Assembly: GCA_002293455.1 (NCBI GenBank)
Contig: DBDH01000091.1
Coordinates: 1,608 to 9,218 of the forward strand
DNA: 7,611 bases
DNA from: Treponema sp. UBA937
GTDB lineage: Bacteria > Spirochaetota > Spirochaetia > Treponematales > Breznakiellaceae
Reading direction: 5' to 3'
The position numbers were made by a program, and so were the translations under genes. Of this stretch, positions 1 through 7,246 are shown in pieces; position 1 is the first letter of the stretch; each line of letters starts with the position of its first letter. The notes under the pieces were generated by a model that was given only the letters and a program-made list of their open reading frames with translations, made no database searches and had not been told where the DNA came from.

Positions 1-1
1 C

Positions 2-2890
2 GACTACATTGACAGCGGAAAAACATTCACCGCACAAATCGGAGATGTATACGGCTCTGTCGCGAAAGATATTTTTCACGCGGCAGATGTACAGGAATTC
101 ACTTTTGCTCCTGATATGCTTGAAGCTGTCCGTATGGGAAAAGTTGACGCCGCAATTCTCGACGATGCTTATGTAAAACAGATTCAGGACTCAGGGCAAT
201 ATTCCGATTTAGATTATCTTCCTGTTCCAAAGGAAATTTTTGTTAATCGAGCATCGAATGTATTTTACACAGAGGAACTTCGTGACGAGTTCAACGAATG
301 GTTTACAATAATTGAAAGCGATGGAACTTTCGACGAAATATACAAACGCTGGATCGGCGTTTCTCTTCCCGATGAAAAAGATATTCCGCGTTTTGAGCTT
401 ACAGGCGAGAACGGTACGCTTCGTGTCTGCAACACAGGAAGTTTCCCTCCCTTTTCTTATGCAGACTCGAATAATAACCCTGTCGGCTTTGATGAAGAAA
501 TCATCTGCCGCTTTGCCGAACACTTGGGCATGAACATTGAATACAACATGATGGCTTATGACGCGATCATTCCTTTTGTGCTTTCAGGCAAAGCGGACAT
601 GAGCGCCTGTTCTTTCACCGTCACCGATGAACGTTCCGAAAGCATGATATTCGGAAATCCGTATACCAAAGCGCACGCCGTACTGGTCGTGCCGAAAAAC
701 AAAACGGCAGCGAATACAACTTCTGCCGTAAAAGACCACACATCTTTTGCGGGAAAAGACATAGCGGTTATTACCGGCGCTCTCACTTACAACACAACAA
801 AACTTATCAGCGGCAATCCCATTGAATATAACGACAGCGCGTCCGCCGCGGAAGATGTGCGCCGCGGACGAATTGCGGGATACATGCACGCGCTGACGGC
901 AGTCCAAGTCATGGCTTCGCAGATGGAAGGCTTTGAAGTTATCCCCATTCCCAAAGAAATTTTTTCCGCGCAGGTTGCCGGTATCTCCAACGATCAAACT
1001 GTAATCGACCGCTTCAATATTTTTCTTGCGGACATAGAAGCAGACGGAACGCTTGCCGAAATGCAAAGCCGCTGGTTCAGTGACGCGCTTAATTTGAACG
1101 CACCCATTCCGCGGATTGAAAACTCCGGTGAAAACGGAATGGTAAAAATCGCAATCTGTTCCGATTCAATTCCTTATGTGTATGCCGGCGCGAACGGAGA
1201 TTATTCAGGATTCAGCACAGAGCTTGCGCTGCGTTTCGGCGCATATGAAGGCAAGGCTGTAGAATTCGCGGATATGGAATTCGGCGGACTCATTCCTTAC
1301 ATCATCAGCGGAAAGGCGGAACTCGGTCTTGCGAACATGGCAGTCACAGAGGAACGGAAACAAAGCGTTTTATTTACCGATACCTTTTTTGATGAAGGAC
1401 ATGGTATTCTAACCCTGAGTGAGACCAACAAACCTACGGATAATCTCTCGGTTTCACATACATACGCCTATTACACCGGCAAAGACCTGGGGGCAATCGT
1501 TGGCGCAACTCATGATATGACGATTGAAAAAATCGGCGCCAACCCGGTTTACTACAACAGCAGCGCAGAGGCAGCGGAAAATGTGCGGCAAGGCCGAGTG
1601 GAAGGTTTTATGACCATTCTCTCGAATGCCCGCGTTATGGCATCACAGTTGGACGGCTTTGAAGTAATACCCGTACCGCCTGAGTTTTTCAGCGGGCAAG
1701 TCGCCGGTATATCCAGTGAACAAGCAGTTATTGATCGATTCAATGTATTCCTCGCCGCCATTAGAGCAGACGGAACCTTTGATGAAATGCATGATCGCTG
1801 GTTCAGCGATGATATAGATTTGGATATGCCCATGCCGGAGATAGAAAACTCCGGAGAAAACGGCGTTTTGCGCGTCGCCACAAGCGCACTCTCTCTGCCC
1901 TTCGCCTATGTGGGCAGCAACGGTGAATTAAAGGGTTACAGCATAGAGATTGCCCTTCGCTTCGGTGCTTACGAGGGCAAAATAGTAGAGTTTGCCGAAA
2001 TGGAATTCAGCGCCTTGATCCCCTATATCAACAGTGGACGGGCTGAAATAAGTTTAGCCAGCATGAATATCACAGAGGAGCGAAAAAAGAACGTCTTGTT
2101 TACCGACTCCTTTCATGATGAGCAGCACGGCATACTTGTTTTAAAGCAGTATGAAGAAACAAACGAAAGATCAGACGACGGAATTTCATTTTCGGATTTC
2201 TTCGGAAAGACACTCGGCATTCCCACGGGCTATGTTTTAGATACCATGATCGAAAATGATTTTGACGGAACCGTTGCGTTTTATTCTGAAACATCCGCCG
2301 GAATTGAAGATGTCCGCCAAAAACGGATTGCGGGTTTTATGACAGACCTTTCCGTTGCGGAAGTTATCGTACATCAACAGGGTAATGATGATCTTACGGC
2401 AGTGCCTGTACCGGAGGAATTATTTGCCGGACCATTGGGCGCGATTGCAATAGATCAAGATATGATAAACCGTTTCAACGTCTTTCTCGAAAAACTTGAT
2501 GCCGATGGAACGCTTGCTAACATGCAGCGGTATTGGATAGAAGAAAATCCCGGCTCCGATCCGCCCATGCCTGATATACCTTTGACAGGTGAGAACGGCG
2601 TTTTAAAGGCAGCCATCGGCGGCGGTTCCATTCCGTTCTGTTATATCGGCACGGACGGTGAGATAAAAGGTTTCTGTGCGGAACTTATCCGCCTCTTTGC
2701 CGCGCGCGAAGGATTACGCGTGGAGTTTACCGTAATGGAATTTTCCACATTGATTTCTTACATCTCTTCCGGCAAAGCCGACATCGGCATTGATGCGATC
2801 ACCATTACCGAGGAACGGAAAAAGAGCGTGCTGTTTACCGAACCTTTCTACTATGATCTCATCGGTATCATCGCGTTAAAGCCAAACGGT
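2..2890 (+). repeat. Coding tandem repeat of substrate-binding domains, period about 725 bp
   Basis: Unit borders set by the recurring GENG-coding site are: unit 1 tail 2-403, unit 2 404-1126, unit 3 1127-1852, unit 4 1853-2587, and half-unit 5 2588 to about 2890. Spacing is 241, 242 and 245 residues. Each full unit ends with a conserved block of the type RFN(I/V)FL..(I/L).ADGT followed by a W and a Pro-rich linker into the next GENG. Hand alignment shows neighbouring units are clearly homologous but unevenly similar. The first half of unit 3 resembles unit 4 much more than unit 2, while its second half resembles unit 2 more than unit 4. Confidence 0.9.
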
Positions 2891-3613
2891 ACTGTAACAG
2901 ACAGCGAACACGCCATTGCAAAACGCGGCGGCTTTATCGCATGGCTGGAGACCGGAATTGAACGTAACCTCATTACAGACAATCGATGGAAAATGATTGC
3001 AGGCGGACTTGGCGTAACAATAACCATTGCAATCCTGTCGCAAATTTTCGGCACGGTGTTCGGCTGTTTTATTTGCTGGCTGTTGACGCGCAAAAATAAA
3101 TTCGTCAACCGGATAGGAAGTATCTACTGCGGTTTGATTCACGGAACGCCTATTGTTGTGCTGTTAATGATCACCTACTACATTATTTTCGGCAGCACAG
3201 ATATATCAAACGTACTTATTGCAGTCGCAGCGTTCTCAATAATTACCGGCGCGAATGTTGCCGGAAATTTAAAGGGCGCAATCGAAACCATTGACCCTGT
3301 AGAAATTGAAGCCGCGCGAAGTATCGGCTTTTCCGCATTCAAGGCGTTCCGAACAGTAACACTTCCGCAGGCTGTACGCCGCGCTCTGCCGGGATACACG
3401 AACGGATTTGTCGAACTGGTAAAGGCAACCGCCATTGTTGGATACATCGCCATTCAGGATTTGACACGAGCAGGCGACATTATCCGAAGCCGCACCTACG
3501 ACGCGTACTTCCCGCTTTTGTTTGTAGCGCTCATCTATTTAATGGTAACAACAATCTGCGTGCAGCTATTCAAATTCATCGTTAAAAAAATCAACGGAGG
3601 TAACGTTCAATGA
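2..3613 (+). CDS. Multi-domain amino-acid ABC transporter: tandem substrate-binding domains fused to permease (5' end outside the window)
   Basis: The frame is open from base 2, so the apparent first ATG at 116 is internal and the true start and any signal peptide lie to the left. At least 1203 residues are visible. Numbering from the Met at 116, family-3 solute-binding (SBP_bac_3) units are separated by a GENG motif at residues 97, 338, 580 and 825: the tail of unit 1, complete units 2, 3 and 4, and only the first ~100 residues of unit 5. Each unit has the SG(K/R)A(D/E) and (D/E)ER signatures; that Arg normally binds the amino-acid carboxylate. From about 957 a GlnP/HisM-type permease follows with about five hydrophobic segments (roughly 961-989, 1001-1026, 1031-1050, 1104-1116, 1131-1155). 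Its EAA loop (EAARSIG at 1065, then LPQAVRRALPG) contacts the ATPase. Lactococcal GlnPQ is a known relative in which two binding domains are fused to the permease; this chain is longer. The likely substrate is a polar amino acid such as glutamine or glutamate, but it is not determined. The stop overlaps the next gene's ATG. Confidence 0.93.
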   Translation, partial: DYIDSGKTFTAQIGDVYGSVAKDIFHAADVQEFTFAPDMLEAVRMGKVDAAILDDAYVKQIQDSGQYSDLDYLPVPKEIFVNRASNVFYTEELRDEFNEWFTIIESDGTFDEIYKRWIGVSLPDEKDIPRFELTGENGTLRVCNTGSFPPFSYADSNNNPVGFDEEIICRFAEHLGMNIEYNMMAYDAIIPFVLSGKADMSACSFTVTDERSESMIFGNPYTKAHAVLVVPKNKTAANTTSAVKDHTSFAGKDIAVITGALTYNTTKLISGNPIEYNDSASAAEDVRRGRIAGYMHALTAVQVMASQMEGFEVIPIPKEIFSAQVAGISNDQTVIDRFNIFLADIEADGTLAEMQSRWFSDALNLNAPIPRIENSGENGMVKIAICSDSIPYVYAGANGDYSGFSTELALRFGAYEGKAVEFADMEFGGLIPYIISGKAELGLANMAVTEERKQSVLFTDTFFDEGHGILTLSETNKPTDNLSVSHTYAYYTGKDLGAIVGATHDMTIEKIGANPVYYNSSAEAAENVRQGRVEGFMTILSNARVMASQLDGFEVIPVPPEFFSGQVAGISSEQAVIDRFNVFLAAIRADGTFDEMHDRWFSDDIDLDMPMPEIENSGENGVLRVATSALSLPFAYVGSNGELKGYSIEIALRFGAYEGKIVEFAEMEFSALIPYINSGRAEISLASMNITEERKKNVLFTDSFHDEQHGILVLKQYEETNERSDDGISFSDFFGKTLGIPTGYVLDTMIENDFDGTVAFYSETSAGIEDVRQKRIAGFMTDLSVAEVIVHQQGNDDLTAVPVPEELFAGPLGAIAIDQDMINRFNVFLEKLDADGTLANMQRYWIEENPGSDPPMPDIPLTGENGVLKAAIGGGSIPFCYIGTDGEIKGFCAELIRLFAAREGLRVEFTVMEFSTLISYISSGKADIGIDAITITEERKKSVLFTEPFYYDLIGIIALKPNGTVTDSEHAIAKRGGFIAWLETGIERNLITDNRWKMIAGGLGVTITIAILSQIFGTVFGCFICWLLTRKNKFVNRIGSIYCGLIHGTPIVVLLMITYYIIFGSTDISNVLIAVAAFSIITGANVAGNLKGAIETIDPVEIEAARSIGFSAFKAFRTVTLPQAVRRALPGYTNGFVELVKATAIVGYIAIQDLTRAGDIIRSRTYDAYFPLLFVALIYLMVTTICVQLFKFIVKKINGGNVQ
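3596..3600 (+). promoter_or_regulatory. Ribosome binding site of the ATPase gene, inside the permease gene
   Basis: A strong GGAGG lies nine bases before the ATG at 3610, within the last codons of the permease gene. With the ATGA stop/start overlap it indicates translational coupling of permease and ATPase and supports the chosen start. Confidence 0.75.
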
Positions 3614-4683
3614 GTATCATATCAGTGAAGAATCTTGAGAAACATTTCAATGATGATGTGATCATCAAAAATATCAGCGCGGATATTGAAAAGGGAGAAG
3701 TCATCTCAATTATTGGTCCTTCCGGTACGGGCAAAAGCACTTTCCTTCGCGCGCTTAATTTCCTTGACCCGCCCACAAGCGGCGAAGTTTTTTTTAATGG
3801 TGAAAAAATCACAAAGAAAAATATGGACACCATCCGCCGAAAAATGGGAATGGTGTTTCAAAATTTTGGATTGTTCAGTCATGTAAATGTTATTGACAAT
3901 ATTACAGCCGGTCCCGTGAAGCTGCTTGGAATGCAAAAAAAAGAAGCGGAAGAAAAAGCGCTTGAACTGCTCAACACTGTAGGGCTTCTTGAGCGCGCCC
4001 GCTTCATGCCGAGGCAACTATCGGGAGGACAAAAACAGCGCGTCGCGATTGCGCGTTGTCTTGCCATGTCGCCGGAAGTGATTCTGTTTGACGAGCCGAC
4101 AAGCGCCCTCGATCCAACAATGGTCAGCGAAGTAATGGCTGTTATGCGCAATCTTGCCAAGTCGGGAATGACGATGCTGGTCGTAACGCATGAGATGGAC
4201 TTTGCCCGCGATGTATCAAGCCGCGTAATGTATATCGATGAAGGCGGCATATACGAAGAAGGCAGTCCCGCCGAGATTTTCCGCAATCCGCAAAAACCGA
4301 AAACGCAAACCTTTATCTACAACATTCGTTCATATCAATTTGAAGTAACAAGTATCGGCTTCGACTTTGTTGAAATGATCAGCGGCGTTGAGAATTTTTG
4401 TTTCCGCAGCGCTATCGAAAAAAAGACAGCCAATAAACTTATGCTGCTGACGGAGGAACTCGTACTCAACATTGTTACTCCGCAGTTCGCGGCATGTTCA
4501 TTGAATCTGAATTTTTCCGAAAAACTGAAAACTTACGAAATCACTGTTTCTTACAAAGGCGAAGAAAAAAATGTTCTAGATAATGCTGATGATGATTTAT
4601 CGGCAATGATGGTGAGGAACAGTTCCAAAGAGATACGTCATGAATACAGAGACGGCTTAAACACCATCACGGCAATATTGTGA
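3610..4683 (+). CDS. Polar amino-acid ABC transporter ATPase (GlnQ-type) with a C-terminal degenerate GHKL domain
   Basis: Residues 1 to about 235 form a complete GlnQ/HisP-like ATPase that powers import through the permease encoded just upstream. Visible motifs are Walker A GPSGTGKST (36-44), Q-loop Gln84, signature LSGGQ (137-141), Walker B VILFDEP (157-163), the D-loop SALD, and the switch His194. Such proteins are usually about 240-250 residues; this one has 357. The extra part, about 238-357, is not a standard NIL or CBS regulatory tail. It resembles the GHKL ATPase encoded next door: an N-box-like TEELVLNIV (281-289) and an ending MMVRNSSKEI...YRDGLNTITA matching the neighbour's FMVKNIMDSITYRRDG. 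The nucleotide-binding glycines are missing. The ATPase assignment is secure; the tail assignment is my own reading. It is coupled to the permease gene by a four-base overlap and is followed after nine bases by the free-standing GHKL gene. Confidence 0.93.
   Translation: MSIISVKNLEKHFNDDVIIKNISADIEKGEVISIIGPSGTGKSTFLRALNFLDPPTSGEVFFNGEKITKKNMDTIRRKMGMVFQNFGLFSHVNVIDNITAGPVKLLGMQKKEAEEKALELLNTVGLLERARFMPRQLSGGQKQRVAIARCLAMSPEVILFDEPTSALDPTMVSEVMAVMRNLAKSGMTMLVVTHEMDFARDVSSRVMYIDEGGIYEEGSPAEIFRNPQKPKTQTFIYNIRSYQFEVTSIGFDFVEMISGVENFCFRSAIEKKTANKLMLLTEELVLNIVTPQFAACSLNLNFSEKLKTYEITVSYKGEEKNVLDNADDDLSAMMVRNSSKEIRHEYRDGLNTITAIL
4321..4680 (+). other. Degenerate GHKL (RsbW/SpoIIAB-like) domain fused to the ABC ATPase
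   Basis: This covers residues 238-357 of the ATPase protein. The order of elements follows the neighbouring 133-residue GHKL protein: a beta strand and helix, the helix KLMLLTEELVLNIV with N-box-like Glu283 and Asn287, two beta strands, then a last helix and strand (MMVRNSSKEI, YRDGLNTITA). The G1 box, DGG in the neighbour, reads SYKGEEKN here. The G2 box, GGLGVFMVKN in the neighbour, reads DDLSAMMVRN. It therefore looks unable to bind ATP in the usual way, and may act as a docking or dimerisation surface. The homology is inferred by eye, without a profile search. Confidence 0.6.
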
Positions 4684-4692
4684 GGAAACCAA

Positions 4693-5094
4693 ATGCATGA
4701 ATTGATTATCGAAGCAAAATTGGAAAACATGGACGCGGTACTGGATTTTGTACATCAGCAGCTTGGGGAAAAGCCTTCAAAGATTAAAAATAAAATTCTT
4801 ATTGTTGTTGATGAGATTTTTTCCAACATCGCCCGTTATGCTTATCAGCCGGAATCAGGAAGCGTGACCGTGCGCATCACTGTAGAAGATGATATCTGTA
4901 TCGAGTTTGAAGACGGCGGGATTGCCTATAATCCGCTTGACGCGGAAATCCCAGAAATAACGCTGTCCGCGGAAGAAAGGGAGATTGGAGGGCTCGGGGT
5001 CTTTATGGTAAAAAATATCATGGATTCGATAACATACCGGCGCGACGGAAACAAAAATATTTTAACGGTAAAAAAGAATTTGAGAGACCAATGA
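4693..5094 (+). CDS. GHKL-family ATP-binding protein, anti-sigma factor / serine kinase type (RsbW/SpoIIAB-like)
   Basis: The 133 residues match the size of stand-alone HATPase_c_2 proteins. Visible boxes are the N-box DEIFSNIARYAY (Glu41, Asn45), the G1 box EDGGIAYNP (Asp74, Gly75, Gly76) and the G2 box GGLGVFMVKNIMD (99-111), followed by the terminal strand YRRDGNKNILTV. Family members bind ATP, phosphorylate STAS-domain anti-anti-sigma proteins on Ser or Thr and, in the best-known cases, hold a sigma factor. Others control non-sigma targets, so the target here is open. A GAGG beginning within the upstream stop codon sits seven bases before the ATG, so it is probably translated with the transporter genes. 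No STAS protein, PP2C/SpoIIE phosphatase or sigma factor is in the window; such partners may lie to the left. It probably acts in the cytoplasm beside the fused GHKL domain of the ATPase. Confidence 0.85.
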   Translation: MHELIIEAKLENMDAVLDFVHQQLGEKPSKIKNKILIVVDEIFSNIARYAYQPESGSVTVRITVEDDICIEFEDGGIAYNPLDAEIPEITLSAEEREIGGLGVFMVKNIMDSITYRRDGNKNILTVKKNLRDQ

Positions 5095-5100
5095 AAAATT

Positions 5101-5119
5101 AACAGAGAACGTCTGTTTT
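5101..5119 (+). terminator. Weak candidate terminator after the transporter operon
   Basis: AACAGA (5101-5106) and TCTGTT (5112-5117) form a perfect six-pair stem with a five-base loop. They run into a short T run ending at 5119, seven bases after the GHKL gene stop. The stem is short and AT-rich and the T tract is brief, so termination would be inefficient. It could equally be a small operator palindrome. Confidence 0.3.
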
Positions 5120-5150
5120 ATACTGCTGTAGAATTTCTCTTTTGCCTCCC

Positions 5151-5180
5151 TTGCTCTTTTATCTTAATTCCTTCTATTAT
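5151..5180 (+). promoter_or_regulatory. Possible proA promoter
   Basis: TTGCTC (5151-5156) and TATTAT (5175-5180) are separated by 18 bases. The -10 is one base off consensus; the -35 keeps only the TTG. The ATG at 5187 begins six bases after the -10, so transcription from here would start at or next to the initiation codon. An alternative -10, TATACT at 5119-5124, has no good -35. The flanking gap (about 5135-5175) is strongly pyrimidine-rich. Confidence 0.3.
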
Positions 5181-5186
5181 TAAGCT

Positions 5187-6446
5187 ATGAAATCTCTTGA
5201 CACTGTCTTTGACAGCCTTAGAACAGCACAGGCATCTCTTGCAATGGCAAACCGTAACGCGAAGGATGCGGCATTAAAGGCCGTTATTGCCGCGATACAT
5301 GAAGACCGGCAGCTTATTCTTGCGGCGAACGCCCTTGATATGGATAGAGCACGGGAGGCGGGCATGAAGGACGCTCTGCTTGATCGGCTCGCGCTGAACG
5401 ATAAACGGATTGATGATATTATCAGCGGGATTGATACGGTCATCCGTCAGGAAGATCCTATCAATAAAGTGAAGGCCGGGTGGTCGCATCCTAACGGCAT
5501 GTTTATAGAACAGGTTACCGTCCCTATGGGCGTGGCGGCTATCATTTATGAATCGAGGCCGAATGTTACGGTTGACGCGTTCTGTCTTGCGTACAAGGCC
5601 GGCTGCGCGATTCTTCTTAGGGGTTCGTCCGCGGCGCTGCAATCCAACGCGGCTTTAGTCTCGGCGATAAAGAAAGGACTCGAAGCAGGCGGCGGCTTTC
5701 CCGGCGCGGTTGAGCTTGCGGATTCCGGCAGCCGGGACGATGTGGACATCATCCTTAACGCGAGGGGAAAGATCGATGTGGTTCTCCCCAGGGGCGGGAA
5801 AGAATTGATACAGCGTGTTGTTCAGAACGCCCGCATTCCGGTGATAGAAACCGGTGAAGGCAACTGTCATATATACGTGGAACCCAGCGCCGATATGGAC
5901 AACGCCGCCGAAATGATATGCGCCGCCAAACTGCAAAAACCGGGCGCCTGTAATTCAGTGGAAACGCTTTTGGTTCACAAAGACGCGGCGGAGGAACTTA
6001 TGCCGAAGGTCGCAAAACTCTTGGCCGGAAAAGCGGAACTCCGCTGTGACGCGTTAAGCAAAAAAGCGGCTGGCATGTTGCCGGAAACTCTTGTCCTGAA
6101 TGACACTGATGAGTCCGACTGGGAAACGGAATTCCTCGATTATATTCTGGCGGTAAAAACCGTATCCGGCGCGGATGAAGCTATCGATCATATTAACCGA
6201 TACGGAACAAAACATTCCGAAGCGATCTTGAGCCGCGACCTTACATCGATTGAGGCTTTTGAAAAAAAAGTTGACGCGGCCTGCGTGTACACCAACGCGT
6301 CTATCAGATTTACCGACGGCGGTGAATTCGGTTTCGGCGCCGAACTGGGAATCAGTACTCAGAAGTTTCACGCTAGGGGTCCTATGGGACTTGAGGCGCT
6401 TACTACTATAAAATACCGCATTCGCGGACAGGGACAGATCAGGTAA
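5187..6446 (+). CDS. proA: Glutamate-5-semialdehyde dehydrogenase (gamma-glutamyl phosphate reductase)
   Basis: This enzyme reduces gamma-glutamyl phosphate to glutamate-5-semialdehyde with NADPH, the second step of proline synthesis, in the cytoplasm. Its 419 residues match the usual length (about 415-420). Family blocks visible are NALDMDRAREAGM and LLDRLAL (49-70), YESRPNVTVDAF (121-132), LLRGSSAALQSN (143-154), PRGGKELIQRVV (201-212), IPVIETGEGNCHIYVE (217-232), KPGACNSVETLLVH with the catalytic Cys255, and the C-terminal GEFGFGAELGISTQKFHARG. A TAA at 5181-5183 in the same frame blocks any upstream extension, so the start is 5187 or later. No Shine-Dalgarno is visible there, but the next in-frame Met (residue 20) would remove part of the first helix. 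proB follows after four bases, giving the order proA-proB, the reverse of the common proBA layout. Confidence 0.96.
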   Translation: MKSLDTVFDSLRTAQASLAMANRNAKDAALKAVIAAIHEDRQLILAANALDMDRAREAGMKDALLDRLALNDKRIDDIISGIDTVIRQEDPINKVKAGWSHPNGMFIEQVTVPMGVAAIIYESRPNVTVDAFCLAYKAGCAILLRGSSAALQSNAALVSAIKKGLEAGGGFPGAVELADSGSRDDVDIILNARGKIDVVLPRGGKELIQRVVQNARIPVIETGEGNCHIYVEPSADMDNAAEMICAAKLQKPGACNSVETLLVHKDAAEELMPKVAKLLAGKAELRCDALSKKAAGMLPETLVLNDTDESDWETEFLDYILAVKTVSGADEAIDHINRYGTKHSEAILSRDLTSIEAFEKKVDAACVYTNASIRFTDGGEFGFGAELGISTQKFHARGPMGLEALTTIKYRIRGQGQIR

Positions 6447-6450
6447 CACA

Positions 6451-7242
6451 ATGATTTCAGAACTTATTAATGACGCGCGCAAAATAGTAATCAAATTCGG
6501 TTCCAATACACTGGCGGATAAGAACGGCCGCATAAACCGGGACTATCTGGGAGAATTTGCAAAACAAACTCAAGCCCTCCTTAATAAAGGCAAACAGGTT
6601 GTGATTGTTTCTTCAGGGGCCATGATTGCGGGAGTCGGAACTATGGACAAATGGGCGCGCAAGCAGGATATCCATTACAAGCAGGCCCTTTCCGCCGTCG
6701 GCCAGGTAGAATTGATGGAAGCATGGCGGAAATCGTTTCAGCCGCTCGACATACACATCGCGCAGCTGCTGCTTACGAAAGACGATTTCTCCGATTCCAT
6801 CCGCACGCTCCATATCCGCAACACGCTCTTTACGCTTGTTGATGAAGGCATCGTTCCCATCATCAATGAAAACGATTCGGTCTGCGTTGATGAAATTAAA
6901 ATCGGTGATAACGATAATCTCGCGGCCCTTTCCGCGATTCTTTGGAGCGCGGACCTTGTCATCCTTTTCAGCGACATTGACGGGCTTTACGATAAAAACC
7001 CCAAAGAGTTTCCCGACGCTGCCCACATTGCCGAAGTCCGGAATTTGGATGAAGTAAAGGCTTCTGTAAATTTGGGAAAGGCCAACGCTTTTGGTACCGG
7101 CGGAATCGCGACGAAACTTGAAGCCGCTCAGCGTGTTGTATCCTACGGCATCCCGTTGATCATCACAAACGGCGCCAACCCAAGGGCGGTTGATGAGTTG
7201 TCAAAAGATGCTCAAAAAGGGACGGCGTTTCTGCCTCAGTGA
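6451..7242 (+). CDS. proB: Glutamate 5-kinase, short form without PUA domain
   Basis: The enzyme phosphorylates the glutamate side chain with ATP, the committed step of proline synthesis; its labile product is passed to ProA. The amino-acid-kinase fold is complete: KFGSNTL (15-21), SSGAMIAG (54-61), INENDSV (138-144), GDNDNLAALSA (152-162), SDIDGLYDKNP (174-184) and GTGGIATKLEAA (215-226). It has 263 residues, whereas the E. coli enzyme has about 367 because of a C-terminal PUA domain. Here the protein ends cleanly after the kinase domain (KGTAFLPQ), as in other short-form G5Ks, so this is not a truncation. The start follows the proA stop by four bases; an AGG at 6441-6443 gives a plausible ribosome site. 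Feedback inhibition by proline is typical of the family, and the PUA domain is not strictly required for it. Confidence 0.96.
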   Translation: MISELINDARKIVIKFGSNTLADKNGRINRDYLGEFAKQTQALLNKGKQVVIVSSGAMIAGVGTMDKWARKQDIHYKQALSAVGQVELMEAWRKSFQPLDIHIAQLLLTKDDFSDSIRTLHIRNTLFTLVDEGIVPIINENDSVCVDEIKIGDNDNLAALSAILWSADLVILFSDIDGLYDKNPKEFPDAAHIAEVRNLDEVKASVNLGKANAFGTGGIATKLEAAQRVVSYGIPLIITNGANPRAVDELSKDAQKGTAFLPQ

Positions 7243-7246
7243 GTTT

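Noticed and set aside
116..118. ATG at 116 as the start of the transporter gene
   Set aside because: The frame stays open to base 2 and the upstream codons continue the same binding domain; there is no ribosome site before 116.
584..1066. Long minus-strand frame of 160 codons within the binding-domain repeats
   Set aside because: It lies wholly opposite a strongly supported gene, resembles no family I know, and is rich in Cys, Arg and His as antisense shadows often are.
5105..5118. LexA-like box (GAAC-N4-GTTT) after the GHKL gene
   Set aside because: It departs from the Gram-positive SOS box in one half-site and in the spacer, and the adjoining genes are not damage-response genes; the simple hairpin explains it as well.
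6054..6533. Minus-strand frame of 159 codons across the proA-proB junction
   Set aside because: It is antisense to two certain genes, shows no domain signature, and has no convincing ribosome site.
7201..7242. proB as a truncated gene because it lacks a PUA domain
   Set aside because: The kinase domain is complete and ends with the normal KGT motif; short glutamate 5-kinases are an established form, and no PUA-like sequence follows in any frame.
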